Origin: Acanthosepion lycidas
Taxonomy: Eukaryota; Mollusca; Cephalopoda; Sepiida; Sepiidae
Length of the DNA: 64,000 nucleotides
Assembly (NCBI GenBank): GCA_963932145.1
Contig: OZ010573.1
Span: forward strand, 29,761,284 to 29,825,283
Direction of reading: 5' to 3'
A program made the translations under genes and the position numbers. The first letter of the stretch is position 1, and each line of letters opens with the position of its first letter. The notes beneath the pieces are model-generated. The model did not search any database and had not been told where the DNA came from. It worked only from the letters and a program-made list of their open reading frames with translations. This document shows positions 53,611 to 64,000 of the stretch, piece by piece.

Positions 53611-54062
53611 TTTGCAGGGTCTCAGGGAATTTTTGTTTCTAGCCCGGATGTATATGCTCAGACTCCCAACATTAAACCAACCTTGTGTCACAACGTAACT
53701 TTGTGGGGGATCGAGTAAATACCAAATTACTTTAAAAAAAATTTGCAACACATTTATTTATCATCTCTCAATTACGTCTGTCTTTGGACAGAGCGCACAC
53801 TGGGGTGGCTCTGTCGAAGTACAGAGTTGCAACTGAGGAAGATTATACTTAGAGGTGCCCATTCTAGGGAACAGCTGTCCAAGTCCATTCCCTCTCATTA
53901 CACTAGAAAGAGGGATTAGTGCTTGCACTGAGGCCAGCACAAATGACAAATTTCGGGGCTCAGGGAATTTTTGTTTCTAGCCTGGGTGTACACACTCAGG
54001 TTCCCTGACTTTTGTCACAACATGACTCCATAGAGTGTTGAGTAAATACCAAATGACTATAA
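53611..54062. repeat. Pair of direct repeats of about 110-120 bp
   Basis: gg(t/c)tcagggaatttttgttt and the following block to gagtaaataccaaat(t/g)act occur at about 53,619-53,732 and 53,957-54,062. About 220 bp lies between them. This could be a short LTR pair, but no coding or priming site is seen between them. Confidence 0.6.
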
Positions 54063-54069
54063 AGTAGAG

Positions 54070-55180
54070 CTGGGGCTTTTTAATCTCAGAATTTATAGGA
54101 ATGAAAAGATATTAGAAGGAACAAGAACCCCAATACTAAACAGGAAACAAGGGATAATCCCCTACTCCAGTTCAAAAAACTTGGGTGGAGTATAAAATAA
54201 ATGATGGGTAAACATATTTACTCCTTTTGAATACTCTTAGAAAAGTTCCAGTGTGTGTTTATGAAAGATATATTTTTGCAAAATAAGTTATCTCACTTGT
54301 TCTAAATTATTATTTTTTGGAAGTTTCAAATCTGTCTTTTTGTCATAATCTTAGCTGTCCACAATAGTTGTTCTATCTCTCATTTTCTGACTTGTTCTTA
54401 AGTCAAGTAGATGAGAATTTTCAACTGTTTTGTATATCTAAGACATATCCTGTATGCCAGGAATTTCACCTGTGCCCAATCTCTACTGACGATCAGAACA
54501 CCTAATATCTTCGTCAGATCTAAAGGTGGGGGGGCTGTTGGCTTCAGCTCCCACATTTTCTGTTGGAACTGAGAACTAAAAGACTAAATTTGTGCTCTTG
54601 GCCTCAATCTATGACAATGTTTTTTGTATCGTTCTTGTAAAATCATTACTGCCAATATAAATCAGTAAACCTTTCTCCTTTCTCATCTCTGAAAAATTAG
54701 TTTAAAATTTTTTATACAAGTCTTATATTCAGAAAATGGCTATAGGCCTTATTCCAGAAAATAAGTGCAAATCAATAACAAAATATATGGATTAAAATTT
54801 AAAAAAAAGGTTTACAATTGGATAATAGCTGTAAAATTTTCATTTTATGTGTAGATCAGAAAAGTAAAATAGAATCAGTAATTTTTAAAATTTGACATCT
54901 GAATTAGCACCCCAACTGAATTAACACCCTCACTTTTAAAATTTGATTTAGCACCTCCTCCCTTGATGTTTTATTGTATGACATCATACCTGCAAATGTT
55001 CTATTAAAAAAAGAAGAGGGCTAATTTTTAATTTATTCTAGAATCCAGTGTTACTAAGATTTTTGAATGTGTATATTTGCTACATGCATTAATATTATCT
55101 TCTCTCAATTTATGTAAGTAGATTCAAATTAAAAGTAATCTTCTGTTCAGAGTATTCTGTATTTCTATTTAGTATTTTTT
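54070..55180. other. Unassigned stretch
   Basis: No recognised element. The stretch includes repeated tttagcacc(c)/aattagcacccc motifs near 54,905-54,960. Confidence 0.3.
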
Positions 55181-55184
55181 TTTA

Positions 55185-55570
55185 TATGAATCACTCCCAT
55201 GCAAGGCCATAAAGCCACTAAGACACAAGAGAGTTACAGGGTGAGGAAGAATTAAAAACAGAAGCATTAATAATGAGCAGGAAGAAGAAAAAGTAATCAA
55301 GGTGACAGTAGATAGTGATTGACATTGCATTTAAATTTTTGAAGATTAAAGTTGACTGGAAAGCATGGAGCTAGAGTTCCACAAGTGAGAAGTGCAAGAA
55401 AAGAAACTGCTAGCATAGAATTTATGGTTACATCTCACCAGCGCAACTACAAATTGATGAGATCTCAGAGAAGCTATCTTATGATGGTGGGAAAGTAACT
55501 GAAGCCATGCTGCCAGATCAGGACCAATAATATTGCTTTTTTTTATCAAGGAGCTCAAGGTAAAGTAACG
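55185..55570 (-). mobile_element. LINE-A 3' fragment
   Basis: Minus strand: IIGPDLAAWLQLLSHHHKIA at about 55,470-55,535 and FYASSFFSCTSHLWNSS near 55,365-55,420, then the 3' UTR (cactcccatgcaaggccata on plus) at about 55,190. A deletion removes the LFYKYY block between the two. Confidence 0.75.
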
Positions 55571-55835
55571 GGAGAAAACCACCTGTAAGTGAATAAAAAA
55601 AATGAATTTATTTGTACACAAAAACTGAATGATCTAAAAAAAAAAAAAAAAAAAAAAATTATTAGCATTACACTATATAGACAATGGCATGCAAAACTTT
55701 TGGCCCACCTTGGTAAATCAATTCCATTTGTTAAAAGATATAACCAACATTTAACTGATGAACAATCACAGATTGTCTTCAAACTGCAGTGAAATATAAT
55801 AAATCAACAAAAAACAAACAAAAAATATGTAATCC

Positions 55836-56070
55836 TTGGACTGTTGTCTCCATCTTTGTTGTGATACTCATGACATTTCAGCTGTTGAATGCCTTCTTCA
55901 GGTGATATATGTTAGAATTTTGAAATGAGATATACAGTACTACTGTAGTTTGAAATTCTGACGTATATAACCTGAAGAAGGCCAGAGTGTACAACAACCA
56001 AAACATTATGAATATGACAATAAAGATGAAGACAACAGTCTGAATAGCGTAAATATTTACAATAACTCAT
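55836..56070. repeat. PLE terminal sequences, inverted pair
   Basis: Minus arm about 55,836-55,945 (tctccatctttgttgtgata, gccttcttcaggtgatat) and plus arm about 55,955-56,070 (acctgaagaaggccagag, aacaaccaaaacattatgaa, acaataaagatgaagacaac). The plus arm keeps CTGAAGA and GGCC, while the GAAA box has changed to AAAA. The arms are more diverged than the pair at 1.6-1.9 kb. Confidence 0.75.
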
Positions 56071-56074
56071 CTCA

Positions 56075-56984
56075 GAAATATAGACAGTCACACCTTATGT
56101 AGCTTATCAACATTTTAAAAACTTTTTAATTATTAACTTGCTTAAAATTATATTATTTACCAAAAGTGCAAGCAGAAACTAATTTCTAATTCATACACTA
56201 TGAACAGAATGACAAAGTTTATTCATTTGTTTTTTGTTTATTACATTTCACTGCAATCTGAAGACAATCCATGATTGTTCTTCTGTTACTTGGAAGGCTG
56301 ATCACATCTGTCCAAGTAGCATGAATATTTTTCTTTTTGACAGTATAAACTCATGTTTTAAAACAAGGGATATGCAAGGGAAAAGATGATTGGATACTTG
56401 AAGTCATTAAAATCGATATGTAAAATGTATGCACTTATAAAACAAAAAAAACAAAAAACAGTGGAGCATACAACAAAATGTGTTAGGATCACATGTTAAG
56501 ATGGAAAAGAAGGTAGGAAAGGAGAAGAGAGGAAAAATTGAGTTCAAATGTCATAGCATACCCAGAGTTGGCAATAATAAGGCAAATAACCGACTTTTGT
56601 TGGAATTTAGAAAAGAGGGGAAAAAAAAAAAAAATTAAAATTGTTAGACCAAAACCAGTTCCCACACCTTCCCCCTCCCCTTCAAAACTGATTTTTTTTT
56701 TCTACTCTCTTCTCAGTGTGCCATAAAGAAAGGATACCAACCATTTACCTGACCTCTGAACTTTTCAAATTACCTTAAGCTAAGTAATTGGGATAGAGGA
56801 AGGGGAGTTTTTAAACCCATTTCATAAAAAAAAAAAAAAAAAAAAAAAAAATCAACATAATTTCACTGACAATTGTCAAATTGACTAATGAAAAAAAATG
56901 GGTCCCTTGTCCTCTTGACACAAAAGTAAAACTGTCCTTGTCTTTATTTTTTTTATAAAAGGTACCATGAACTGTTGCACATGC

Positions 56985-57016
<32 letters not shown>

Positions 57017-57040
57017 ACTTTCAGTTTTTTTTATTATTAT
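56075..57040. other. Unassigned stretch with poly-A tracts
   Basis: Poly-A runs at about 56,826-56,850 and 56,984-57,011 could be retroposon tails. No head is recognised. Confidence 0.35.
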
Positions 57041-57044
57041 TTAT

Positions 57045-57645
57045 TTGTACAAGCGATCTTGGACATTCATGAATCTCTCACATCAACCATCAAGGTTGAA
57101 AGGTCATTAGGGAGGAATTCTGTTTCATAACATAGATGGTCAATGTAAAGTTGCTGCTGGGCAATCAACCTCACTGCCTTAATGGCTAGGTGTCCAGAGC
57201 AGTAGATCAATCAAAAATTCTTTTTTTACTCACCAGCGTATCATGCAAAGTGAATTTTGTATTCATGCAAGATTGTAGAAATAGCAGGAATGGGTCCATA
57301 AAACTGTGATTTAGTTTGATGTTTTTTTCCAAGAGATGTTAAGTATAGCTTTCAGCATTTGAGTGTAGCTTCCATCAAGGTTAGAGTCTATGGTTTTACT
57401 TAATGTCCAAGCAGTAGCACCATACATTACCTCTACAGCTGCTTCAAAAAAATCTCCATCTGAGGTTGTCTAGTTGATCAGATTTTCAAATTACATCCAT
57501 TTTATTCAAGTCTTTAGCTATGCAAAATTTAACATCCTTTTCAGTTGAATTTATCTCACTTCCTAAGTATATAAAAGATTCAACATTTCTTTACTTTCAA
57601 TAATAATAACCCAGATATTTTTATATTTGAAACAATGTAAAATCA
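57045..57645 (-). mobile_element. LINE-C-like (RTE) C-terminal remnant
   Basis: Minus strand from 57,600: YIGSSINSTEKDVKFCIAKD-like (frame-corrected; about 57,510-57,575), AVEVMYGATAWTLSKTIDSN (about 57,380-57,440), GSYTQMLKAILNISWKK (about 57,325-57,375) and a LLLWTPSH block near 57,185-57,210. This matches the order ..VLLYGSEAWTLTK..MLRxxLNISW..LLWxPxHG of RTE LINEs. It is a different subfamily from the copy at 48.2 kb. Confidence 0.75.
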
Positions 57646-57789
57646 TCACGACACTCAAATACCTTCTGATATATTTAATTGTAGTTGTGATTAACAAACT
57701 TGACTTGCAGACCATTCTTCACGGTTTGATTCCTGTTTGTCTTGTGCTAGGGTTAGCTCAGCATAATAAATATGTAACTAAATTACAAC

Positions 57790-58800
57790 AGTCTTCATAT
57801 ATGAAATGTTTCTTAAAATCAGTTTTCTTTCTCTCCACTGTCTGAAGATCCATCTTCCAGACAGGGTCCTCACATGCACTAAGGTTAATGTTATTGGTCT
57901 GTAGTTTTCAGGGTCTGTGTCATCCTTTCTAGGTGTTTTGGAATAGGAATGATCAATGAGGGGTCCATATTTGCCAGGTTGACTGGTATTCATCATGGTC
58001 CTTCCTTGCTTTATTTTTGCATAGGAAGGGTCTTTTATGTAGCTTTCTATAATTTGCCTTGCCTCTACGAATGAGACATCTTGTTTATGTTTCATCTCGA
58101 CTATCACCTTTTCCATTTTCCTGAAGTCGCATGATCTTGAGTATGCTGGATGGTTTTCCTGGCTGTTAACACATCTTACTTTATAGTGGCATTCTTCTTC
58201 CATGCGGTCTGAATCCCTTTGGTAACATTTTTCACATGTTGGGCAACTCCTGCAGCTATCCTCATAATGCCAAAATTTTTAGCACTTGAAGCACCTTAGT
58301 GGAGCAGGAATATATTGTTCCACTAGAAAAATGTTGTACTTGACTTTTATTTTTCTAGGGATTAGAGGTGTGACAAAAGTAAGGATATACATGTTTGTTG
58401 CTACAGTTTCTCTTTTTGTTTTTGTGATTCGACAGTAATCGCTGACCCCTGGCTTCCTAAGGCAGATGTGATTTCCTTGAATATGGCCAAAGACAATTCT
58501 CTGCTTCTAATGACTCCCTTAGAAGTGTTCAGTCTTTCATGAGGCAAGGTTTTTATTTTGATGCTACGGAAAGTCTTCATCATGATTAAACTTTCTGTTT
58601 TCTACTTCTACCACAAAATAACTGTTTCTCAATTTCTTAACTGCTTTGGGATTAATCCTGCCAGATAGTACTTTTACAATCAAGAAAGGGGAGAGGTTTC
58701 ATCTAGCACAAGAAATCTTGGAAATTCAGTACTTAATTCTTTTTCAGAATCAGTGTCTGAAAGATATCTTTTGAGTTTTTTTGTTTCAGTCATTCATAGT
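57790..58800 (-). pseudogene. LINE-D ORF1 (gag-like) joined to the RT start
   Basis: Minus strand from 58,800: a TEFPRFLVLDE start, KIKTLPHERLNTSKGVIRSR (about 58,500-58,560), KEITSALGSQGSA, CFKC.KFWHYEDSC (zinc knuckle, about 58,255-58,296), NSQENHPAYSRSCDFRKMEK and SFVEARQIIES, the usual ORF1 of I/Jockey-type LINEs. It then runs into TDPENYRPITLT (about 57,890-57,925), the RT fingers motif. So the endonuclease is deleted between ORF1 and RT. A 141-codon ORF (57,778-58,203) spans the junction. Confidence 0.8.
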
Positions 58801-58819
58801 TTTGATCTAAAAAAAAAAA

Positions 58820-59100
58820 TTCACTGTCTGTGCTCACAACCCACCACTGAGCATTAGGACATGTCAAGGGGAAAACCCAGTCACCTTGACAGGTCAGGGC
58901 TACACAAACCAGTATACTCATATTTGAGAGAGACTGAGCACCTGTTAAAACATTTGTTGCACTTCCCAAATCTTAAGTGTACAAACTGGCATGTTCACAG
59001 CCATGTCTAAGTCTAGTTCTCTTCAAACTGATTGAATCCCTAGCTATCACCTTATAACACCCATAAATTGGATAGAAATGGTATTTGATCCCAGTATATC
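58820..59100. other. Unassigned stretch
   Basis: No recognised element before the mariner end. Confidence 0.3.
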
Positions 59101-60210
59101 AGGTCATCCCATAAGATCTGTCCGAATTTTAACTTTTTGTTAAAATGAACAAAATTTAAGGAGTATTTTATAATGTCTAATGGAGTTGAACATTATTTTT
59201 ATGTTTAGATGCATTTAAACTGATCAAATTTTATTTCAGAGAACAATAAAATAAAATTTTGTTTGATTAAGACCCTGCTAACATGGAAGTACCCAAGAAT
59301 CATTTGAGGCACATAATGCTTTATGAGTTCAAGAAAGGAAACTCAACAGCCAAAGCAGCTAGAAACATTCACTCAGTTTATGGAGAGGTATGTGTGAATG
59401 AAAGAACTTGCAGAAGATGGTTTGCAAAATTCAGAGGTGGAGATTTCACTCTTGAAGATGAAGATTGAACTGGACGCCCAGTGGAGTTTGATGAAAAGCT
59501 TCTTGAAGCAGCCCTTGAAGAAAATCCTGCTTTATCAGTTGAGGAATTGGCAGTGGTTCTCAGTTCAAACCATACAACTGTTCATCATCATCTTCAGCAA
59601 CTTGGAAAAATTCCTAAACTTGGAAAATGGGTGCCTCATGAATTGTCTGAAAACAACCTCAAATCCCGAGTCGACAACTGCTCTTCTCTCTATTCTCGCC
59701 AACTCATTTCACTTTTTTGGATAGACTTGTGACTGGCGACGAAAAATGGATCTTTTATGGAAATGTTAAGCATCATAGACAGTGGCTTGGTAAAGGGGAA
59801 GGACCCCAGCCACAGCTGAGAAGGAAACTTCATGGGCAAAAGGTTCTTCTTTCAATCTGGTGGGATTGCCAAAGAATAATCCACTTTGAATTCTTACCAC
59901 CTAATGCAACAATTAATGCTCAAATATACTGTCAGCAATTAGAGCGTTTGAACCAAGCTTTGAGGAAAAAAAGGCCTGCTCTAGTGAATTGAGAAGGGGT
60001 GATGTTTCATCAGGACAATGCGTGACCCCACACACATTTGAAGTATCTAACCCTGATACCTGAAGCCCTCAATCACCAGGATCCCATCTCTGGACATTAC
60101 GGATCACCACCCATGGCAAACAGGTGGCCTAATTGAATGGGGGGGGGGATCCCTTTGGTATATTCTGAAGCCTCAGCCAACAGAGTGTTGTATTTTGGAA
60201 AAAAGGAACA
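59101..60210 (+). mobile_element. Mariner transposon copy with broken transposase
   Basis: The left end tcaggtcatcccataagatc (59,098-59,117) after TATA looks like a mariner TIR. A coding remnant follows. The right TIR is not recognised: the similarity fades near 60,200, so the 3' end may be lost. Confidence 0.75.
59283..60190 (+). pseudogene. Mariner (SETMAR-type) transposase
   Basis: Starts MEVPKNHLRHIMLYEFKKGN and keeps the helix-turn-helix block (ARNIHSVYGE..NERTCRRWFAKFRGGDF) to a stop at 59,466-59,468. It continues GRPVEFDEKLLEAALEENPA with the second HTH, then DRLVTGDEKWIFYGN with the first catalytic Asp (about 59,735-59,745), FQSGGIAKE/LLSIWWDCQRIIHFEFLP and FHQDNA.PHT with the second Asp (about 60,007-60,036). 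The YSPDLAPxDYHLF section with the third Asp is lost. A handful of frameshifts and stops interrupt it. It is the most complete mariner in the window. Confidence 0.85.
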
Positions 60211-60219
60211 TGTAAGGCC

Positions 60220-60890
60220 ACTTCAAGTGATTGTTAGCAACTGTTTTTATTTCAGGTATATGTATATAAATGTATTGGCTCTGTCTTAGCCAATCGACAT
60301 CATTTTTACATATAGCGTCTTGACTGTGTCAGCCAATCAGCATTGTTTTTACAACCTATTATATAACACCTTGTACTATTTAATGTTCCCTCTATAAACA
60401 CCAAAAGTCTATCATTTCTATCAATGTAGAACGTTGAGCAGCACAAGTTCCATGTATTAGAAAGGCATAACAGCTTCTTCTTGGAGGAATAGAATTAGAA
60501 CAAGTTAAATAATTTTCTCGGCATACCTGGCTCTATTCCATGTCCTCTCAACAAACACACACACACACACCAAAGTTGAGCAAGATTTTCAACTTATGGC
60601 ATGCAACACCATGATGCCAAGGGTTGGGCTTGTGTGTCATGGGAAAAGACACTTCAGAAGATATTACTACTCATGTCTACATGGCACATGCAGTCAATGA
60701 TCACTTGCATAAAGGCAAAACCTGCTCAAATCACTGAACATTGTAGAGCACCATTTGTTCCCCAGGTAACCCACTTGTGACACCAGTGACGACATGCACG
60801 TCTGTAGTGTAGCCTATGTCAAAGTCAGGAAAGAAGCATACACATCTGTAATTTTGCTATAAATAATCAATTGCGAATGGTCTTTTTGTT
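60220..60890. other. Unassigned stretch, possibly LTR-like
   Basis: A promoter-like run (attatataacaccttgtact, about 60,357-60,376) follows two similar blocks, cttagccaatcgacatcatttttacata (about 60,276) and gtcagccaatcagcattgtttttacaac (about 60,328). CCAAT-type motifs and TATA in this spacing resemble a retroelement LTR. No partner copy is seen. Confidence 0.35.
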
Positions 60891-60894
60891 TTTA

Positions 60895-60965
60895 CTGATT
60901 GATTCACTTGATGGTTTATCAACCCTTTGCAGATTATTTAAAGCCAGAAAATATTTTTAGATTCT
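60895..60965 (-). repeat. Degenerate R/LINE-E tail
   Basis: gatggtttatcaaccctttgcagattatttaaagccagaaaat is a diverged form of the shared 3' tail. Confidence 0.45.
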
Positions 60966-61009
60966 AAAAATTTTTTTTGAAATAATAATAGTTTAGCGAT
61001 ACAAGTTTT

Positions 61010-61280
61010 ACTAGTTAACCCATAGCTGGGAGAGAAGAGGTGGATTTATACCTTTCCCATTTGCGCATAAGGGAATGTAATGAAGACAACTGGAATTGAA
61101 ACACTGCTCTCCAATTAACAATTCTAAGCCATTATCTATTATACCACCCACACATCCAAGATTACAGCACCCAGCATTCCCAAGTGGCCACCCATCTGGG
61201 TACTGACAAGGCTTGACGTCACTTAACTTTGGTGATCATATAGGAACCAGAGCTTGAACATGATGTAGCTGTAAGCCTCC
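61010..61280 (-). mobile_element. Dimeric SINE: 5S rRNA-derived head plus tRNA-like unit
   Basis: Minus strand from 61,277: gcttacagctacatcatgtt, the A-box region aaagttaagtgacgtc, gccttgtcagtacccagatg and gctgtaatctt (5S part, 61,158-61,277). Then ggtggtataatagataatgg with a B-box-like gtttcaattccag (about 61,080-61,155), aatgggaaaggtataaatcc and agctatgggttaac. Same design as 41,621-41,915, and the body matches the single-headed SINEs. Confidence 0.85.
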
Positions 61281-61319
61281 AAGTGTTTGGGCACAGCATT
61301 TTCTCTGATCAATCACTGA

Positions 61320-62090
61320 TGCCTTTATGATGCATTAATATTGGCAAAGGCCTGTACTGCATGGACATCCAGAACTTTGATCATATGTACTAATTCTCCA
61401 AAATAGACATCCTATTTCTCAATCTTTCTCTAACGACTACAGTTAAGCAAAGCTAGCACCTGTACGTCGACATGAGCATGACACTTACCTGCACTGGACC
61501 TATTCCCCACACTCAACGTTATCGCAGCCTGTGTTACTATCTGAAGCTCAAACACTGACAACATATGGATAAAAGTGTTATTACTATGGCCAAAGGTGGT
61601 AGAAAACATTGAAGATGTTATCAGAATATATTTTCCACTCTTCTACATAGAGGAGAGGGAAATCGGTTTTTGCAAAACATTAGAAATCATTTTATCATTT
61701 TTCTGATCATTTTACTATGAAAATCGTATTTCAATAAAATTTTTATCTACATTTTGAGAATTTATTTTATTTTTTGCCATATGCCGTTTTGTCATTTAAT
61801 ATTGCATAAGCAGAATGGCGGACTCTGGTTCTAAAATACCATAAATATTTAAAAAACTAATTCAAATTTGGATTTGTACCATCATTTTCTCATGAAACTG
61901 TATATTGGCTTGCGACAAAGATGCCATGAAACCTGCTAAGATGAAAGACTACCTTGAAAGGATTCACTCTGATCAGTTCAAAGATTTGTTCATTTTTTTT
62001 TTTTTTTTTTTTTTTTCTTTTAAAAAAAGGTGATGAATGTTTAAAAAAAATTCTGTCTATATTTCTGAGATGAGGTATTATGTACACTAT
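61320..62090. other. Unassigned stretch
   Basis: No recognised element apart from a T-run near 61,994-62,017. Confidence 0.3.
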
Positions 62091-62165
62091 TTACATTGCT
62101 TGGACTATCATCCTCATCTTTGTTGCCATATTTATCACAACATTTTGGCTTTTGTAACCACATTT
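62080..62165 (-). repeat. PLE terminal sequence, single arm
   Basis: attatgtacactatttacat..ggactatcatcctcatctttgttgccatatttatcacaac matches 1636-1680 and upstream. It is cut before the CTGAAGA box. Confidence 0.7.
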
Positions 62166-62289
62166 GAAGACATTTTTAAAGCACCTACCAGGAGGACTGA
62201 AGACATCATAGAATAACCTCCTTAACAAAGCAAAGGAAAAAAATCATACCACTGATTAAGAGATCGTAATATGAGCAACTAAAGATCAA

Positions 62290-63005
62290 TTGTAATAAAA
62301 CAGAATCATGATTGTCAGTAAAAGGGACATCCCAAAATGCAAATTACAAATTGGAGATATCAAAATCAAACATATACGACAATTCAAATATTTGAGAAGT
62401 GTTTTAATAGAGATCTGAACACTTAAATCTGAAGGTGCATTGGGAGAGCAAAAGATGCTTTCCAAAAGCTGAGCAAAGTATTAAGAAACAAAACTTTTGT
62501 TAGAAAAACAAAAGCAAAAACAACTGAACTGTTGCATAATATCAGTTCTATATAGCAGTGACTGCTTGGCAATGTCTTCACAGATAAAGAAGAAACTTCA
62601 AGCTACAGAAATGTGATTCTACAGAAGGATGCTGAGAAAACTTAACATATGGGTAACAACAAAGTTTTAGAGAAAATGGGAACAAAACAGAAACTTATAC
62701 AGAGTTAGAAAGATATATTTGAAATTTCTAGGGATCATAATGAGGAAAGAGGGCTTGGAAAATTTGATACAGAGCAGATTGAAGCTAAGAGGGACAGAGG
62801 GAAACAATGCATAACCTACAAAGTGAGTTTGTGTCAATGTATGGTGGAACACGTTTTAAGAGAGATAACAAAAAGACAAAATTTATGAAGGGCTACATAG
62901 GACAGGAAATTGTGCAGCATCCTGAATGGACACAGCACATAAAGGAAGTGTTATGGAGTGGTTTCACAGTGGAGGCTTGTATTTGTACAAGTTGGTCCTA
63001 AAATA
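62290..63005 (+). mobile_element. LINE-C C-terminal fragment
   Basis: The plus strand reads KCKLQIGDIKIKH and QFKYLRSVL near 62,340-62,405, then CLAMSSQIKKKLQATEM (about 62,560-62,612), FYRRMLRKL and a LKFLGIIMRKEGLENL block (about 62,710-62,765), ending ERQKDKIYEGLH-like. This extends further 5' than the copy at 48.2 kb. Stops and frameshifts are frequent. Confidence 0.75.
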
Positions 63006-63067
63006 GGTTTGACGTACAAAACGTTAGGAACTTGATATAATAGGTAATGATGCAGAGTAATCTAGTT

Positions 63068-63088
63068 GCGGTCGCTGATACTTTAGTA
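63068..63088. repeat. Short palindrome
   Basis: gctgatactttagtatccga contains GATACT-TT-AGTATC, a 6-bp perfect inverted repeat with a 2-base centre. Confidence 0.6.
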
Positions 63089-63439
63089 TCCGACTAACGG
63101 TCGTCTGGCATCGACTGACTGACCCACTGAGCAACCCATCGTTACTCTTACTACTCCTACTTATTATAGGTGGGAGAGTCTATTAACTATAGAATAGGTG
63201 TGTTCCACTATAACAAGAAGAAAGATGAGTTTGAAAATGTAATGAAATAAAATCTTTACCTTTTCTAAAATTGAATATTCAATTTGAATAGAGTACAGTG
63301 ATGCATTAATGGGACGACCAATAATAGATAAAAGAAACTTGATCTTCAACATAACAAATTTTCCATTCTACTCAATGTATCAACTTCTGACGGTTCAAAT
63401 ATTCTCATGACATTAAGTATTAAATTGAATCATAAATAA

Positions 63440-63894
63440 TTTCTGTTTATGTTTTTCAACTTTATTCTTAAAAAGGAAAGTACAATTACATTTTAGTCAA
63501 TTATACATTCACCATTTACAATGTCTTTTGGCCACATATTAGTGAATTTTGACACCATTTGATTCCACAGTTTTCGATGTGCAAAATCTTTCATCAAACT
63601 CTTGAATCTGGTTTTCATTCAAGAAATTTTTCCAATCAAAACACTTTTCAAGAGTTGCAAAAAAAGAAAATATTCTTTTGGTGCAAATTCAGGTGACTAT
63701 AATGAGTTGGGTTGAACAGACCAACCGAGTTCTAAAAATGTTTTTCTAGTGTCCTTCTTGCAGTATGCAGCCTTACATTGTCATGAGGAACACTTTTTCT
63801 TTATGTCAAGTGCTGGGTGCTTTTTGACCAAACCTTTAAGGACATATTGCAACTGTTGGAGATATAAATGTGCATTTAGTATTTGATCACATTT
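63440..63894 (-). pseudogene. Mariner transposase C-terminal remnant
   Basis: Minus strand from 63,894: a decayed QILNAHLYLQQLQYVLKG block, LGWSVQPNS.YSPEFAPKEY (family LGWxVLPHPPYSPDLAPSDY; about 63,665-63,735), FLFFATLEKC, WKNFLNENQIQEF and a ..ICGQKTL..MVNV C-terminus near 63,500. The third catalytic position lies in PEFAP. The second (HQDNARPH) region is decayed (SSQCKAAYC). Its upstream part is cut at 63,895 by an LTR-like start. Confidence 0.75.
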
Positions 63895-64000
63895 TGTTGT
63901 ATCCTAGGGAAGGTTATTGAATAGAATAATCACATGAAGGGTAGGTAATGAGGGATAATACTTAGGACATGAGCTACACATGTAAGATTTGCCAGCAGCA
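63895..64000 (+). repeat. Start of an LTR-like repeat, running off the window
   Basis: TGTTGTATCCTAGGGAAGGT matches the TGTTGTAACCTAGGAAAGGT start at 7459, and the end of the window (tttgccagcagca) matches the ccagcggc block of that repeat at reduced spacing. It interrupts the mariner remnant. Confidence 0.5.

Overview
This is an AT-rich animal nuclear sequence made almost entirely of decayed, nested transposable elements. I found no intact gene, functional rRNA or tRNA gene, or CRISPR. The elements present (Penelope-like, gypsy, several LINE families, mariner transposons, a Helitron, and tRNA- and 5S-headed SINEs) point to an invertebrate. Their protein remnants and SINE style fit a mollusc, most plausibly a cephalopod such as an octopus. 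The species call is inference from recalled family resemblance; no search was run.

Layout. 0-2 kb: a Penelope-like (PLE) reverse transcriptase remnant ending in a 103-bp inverted pair of terminal sequences. 2.4-3.1 kb: a LINE-A 3' end. 3.6-3.9 kb: a tRNA-headed SINE. 6.3-6.9 kb: LINE-B. 7.0-7.7 kb: tandem LTR-like repeats. 8.6-9.4 kb: PLE ends split by a SINE-like repeat, here called R. 9.4-11.6 kb: a gypsy-type remnant with RNase H and integrase. 14.5-16.3 kb: two converging mariner remnants, an R copy and LINE-B. 17-19.9 kb: PLE end, tRNA-headed SINE, mariner. 19.9-21.7 kb: an unassigned repeated protein family split by a compact element with 201-bp LTRs and a gag fragment. 23.0-23.7 kb: repeated mariner C-terminal fragments. 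26.5-27.5 kb: LINE-A with LINE-C nested in it. 27.6-32.6 kb: a broken gypsy element with an insertion in its RT and a mariner MITE. 32.9-33.6 kb: R and its tails. 34.8-36.4 kb: the longest LINE-A. 39.4-40.2 kb: LINE-E with a perfect 12-bp target duplication. 40.9-41.3 kb: minisatellite. 41.6-42.7 kb: a 5S-tRNA dimeric SINE and a Helitron. 42.8-44.3 kb: LINE-A and LINE-C endonuclease. 44.5-46.2 kb: a mariner-superfamily element with TIRs and a nested R. 46.3-50.3 kb: LINE-C and LINE-A fragments and PLE-end palindromes. 52.0-52.7 kb: R with an expanded internal array. 53.4-56.1 kb: SINE, LINE-A, PLE inverted pair. 57-58.8 kb: LINE-C tail and LINE-D gag-RT remnant. 59.1-60.2 kb: mariner. 61.0-61.3 kb: second 5S-tRNA SINE. 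62.1-64 kb: PLE end, LINE-C, mariner, LTR-like start.

The genes do not act as a system. The window records successive insertions, several of which can be ordered by nesting and target duplications. The only possible host coding sequence is a 61-nt exon candidate at 34,230-34,290 on the minus strand, so the window may be intronic or intergenic. The points most worth checking are the 5S-tRNA dimeric SINE, the 3' tail shared by repeat R and LINE-E, the compact LTR-gag element, the PLE inverted termini with hammerhead-like core boxes, and the unassigned protein family.
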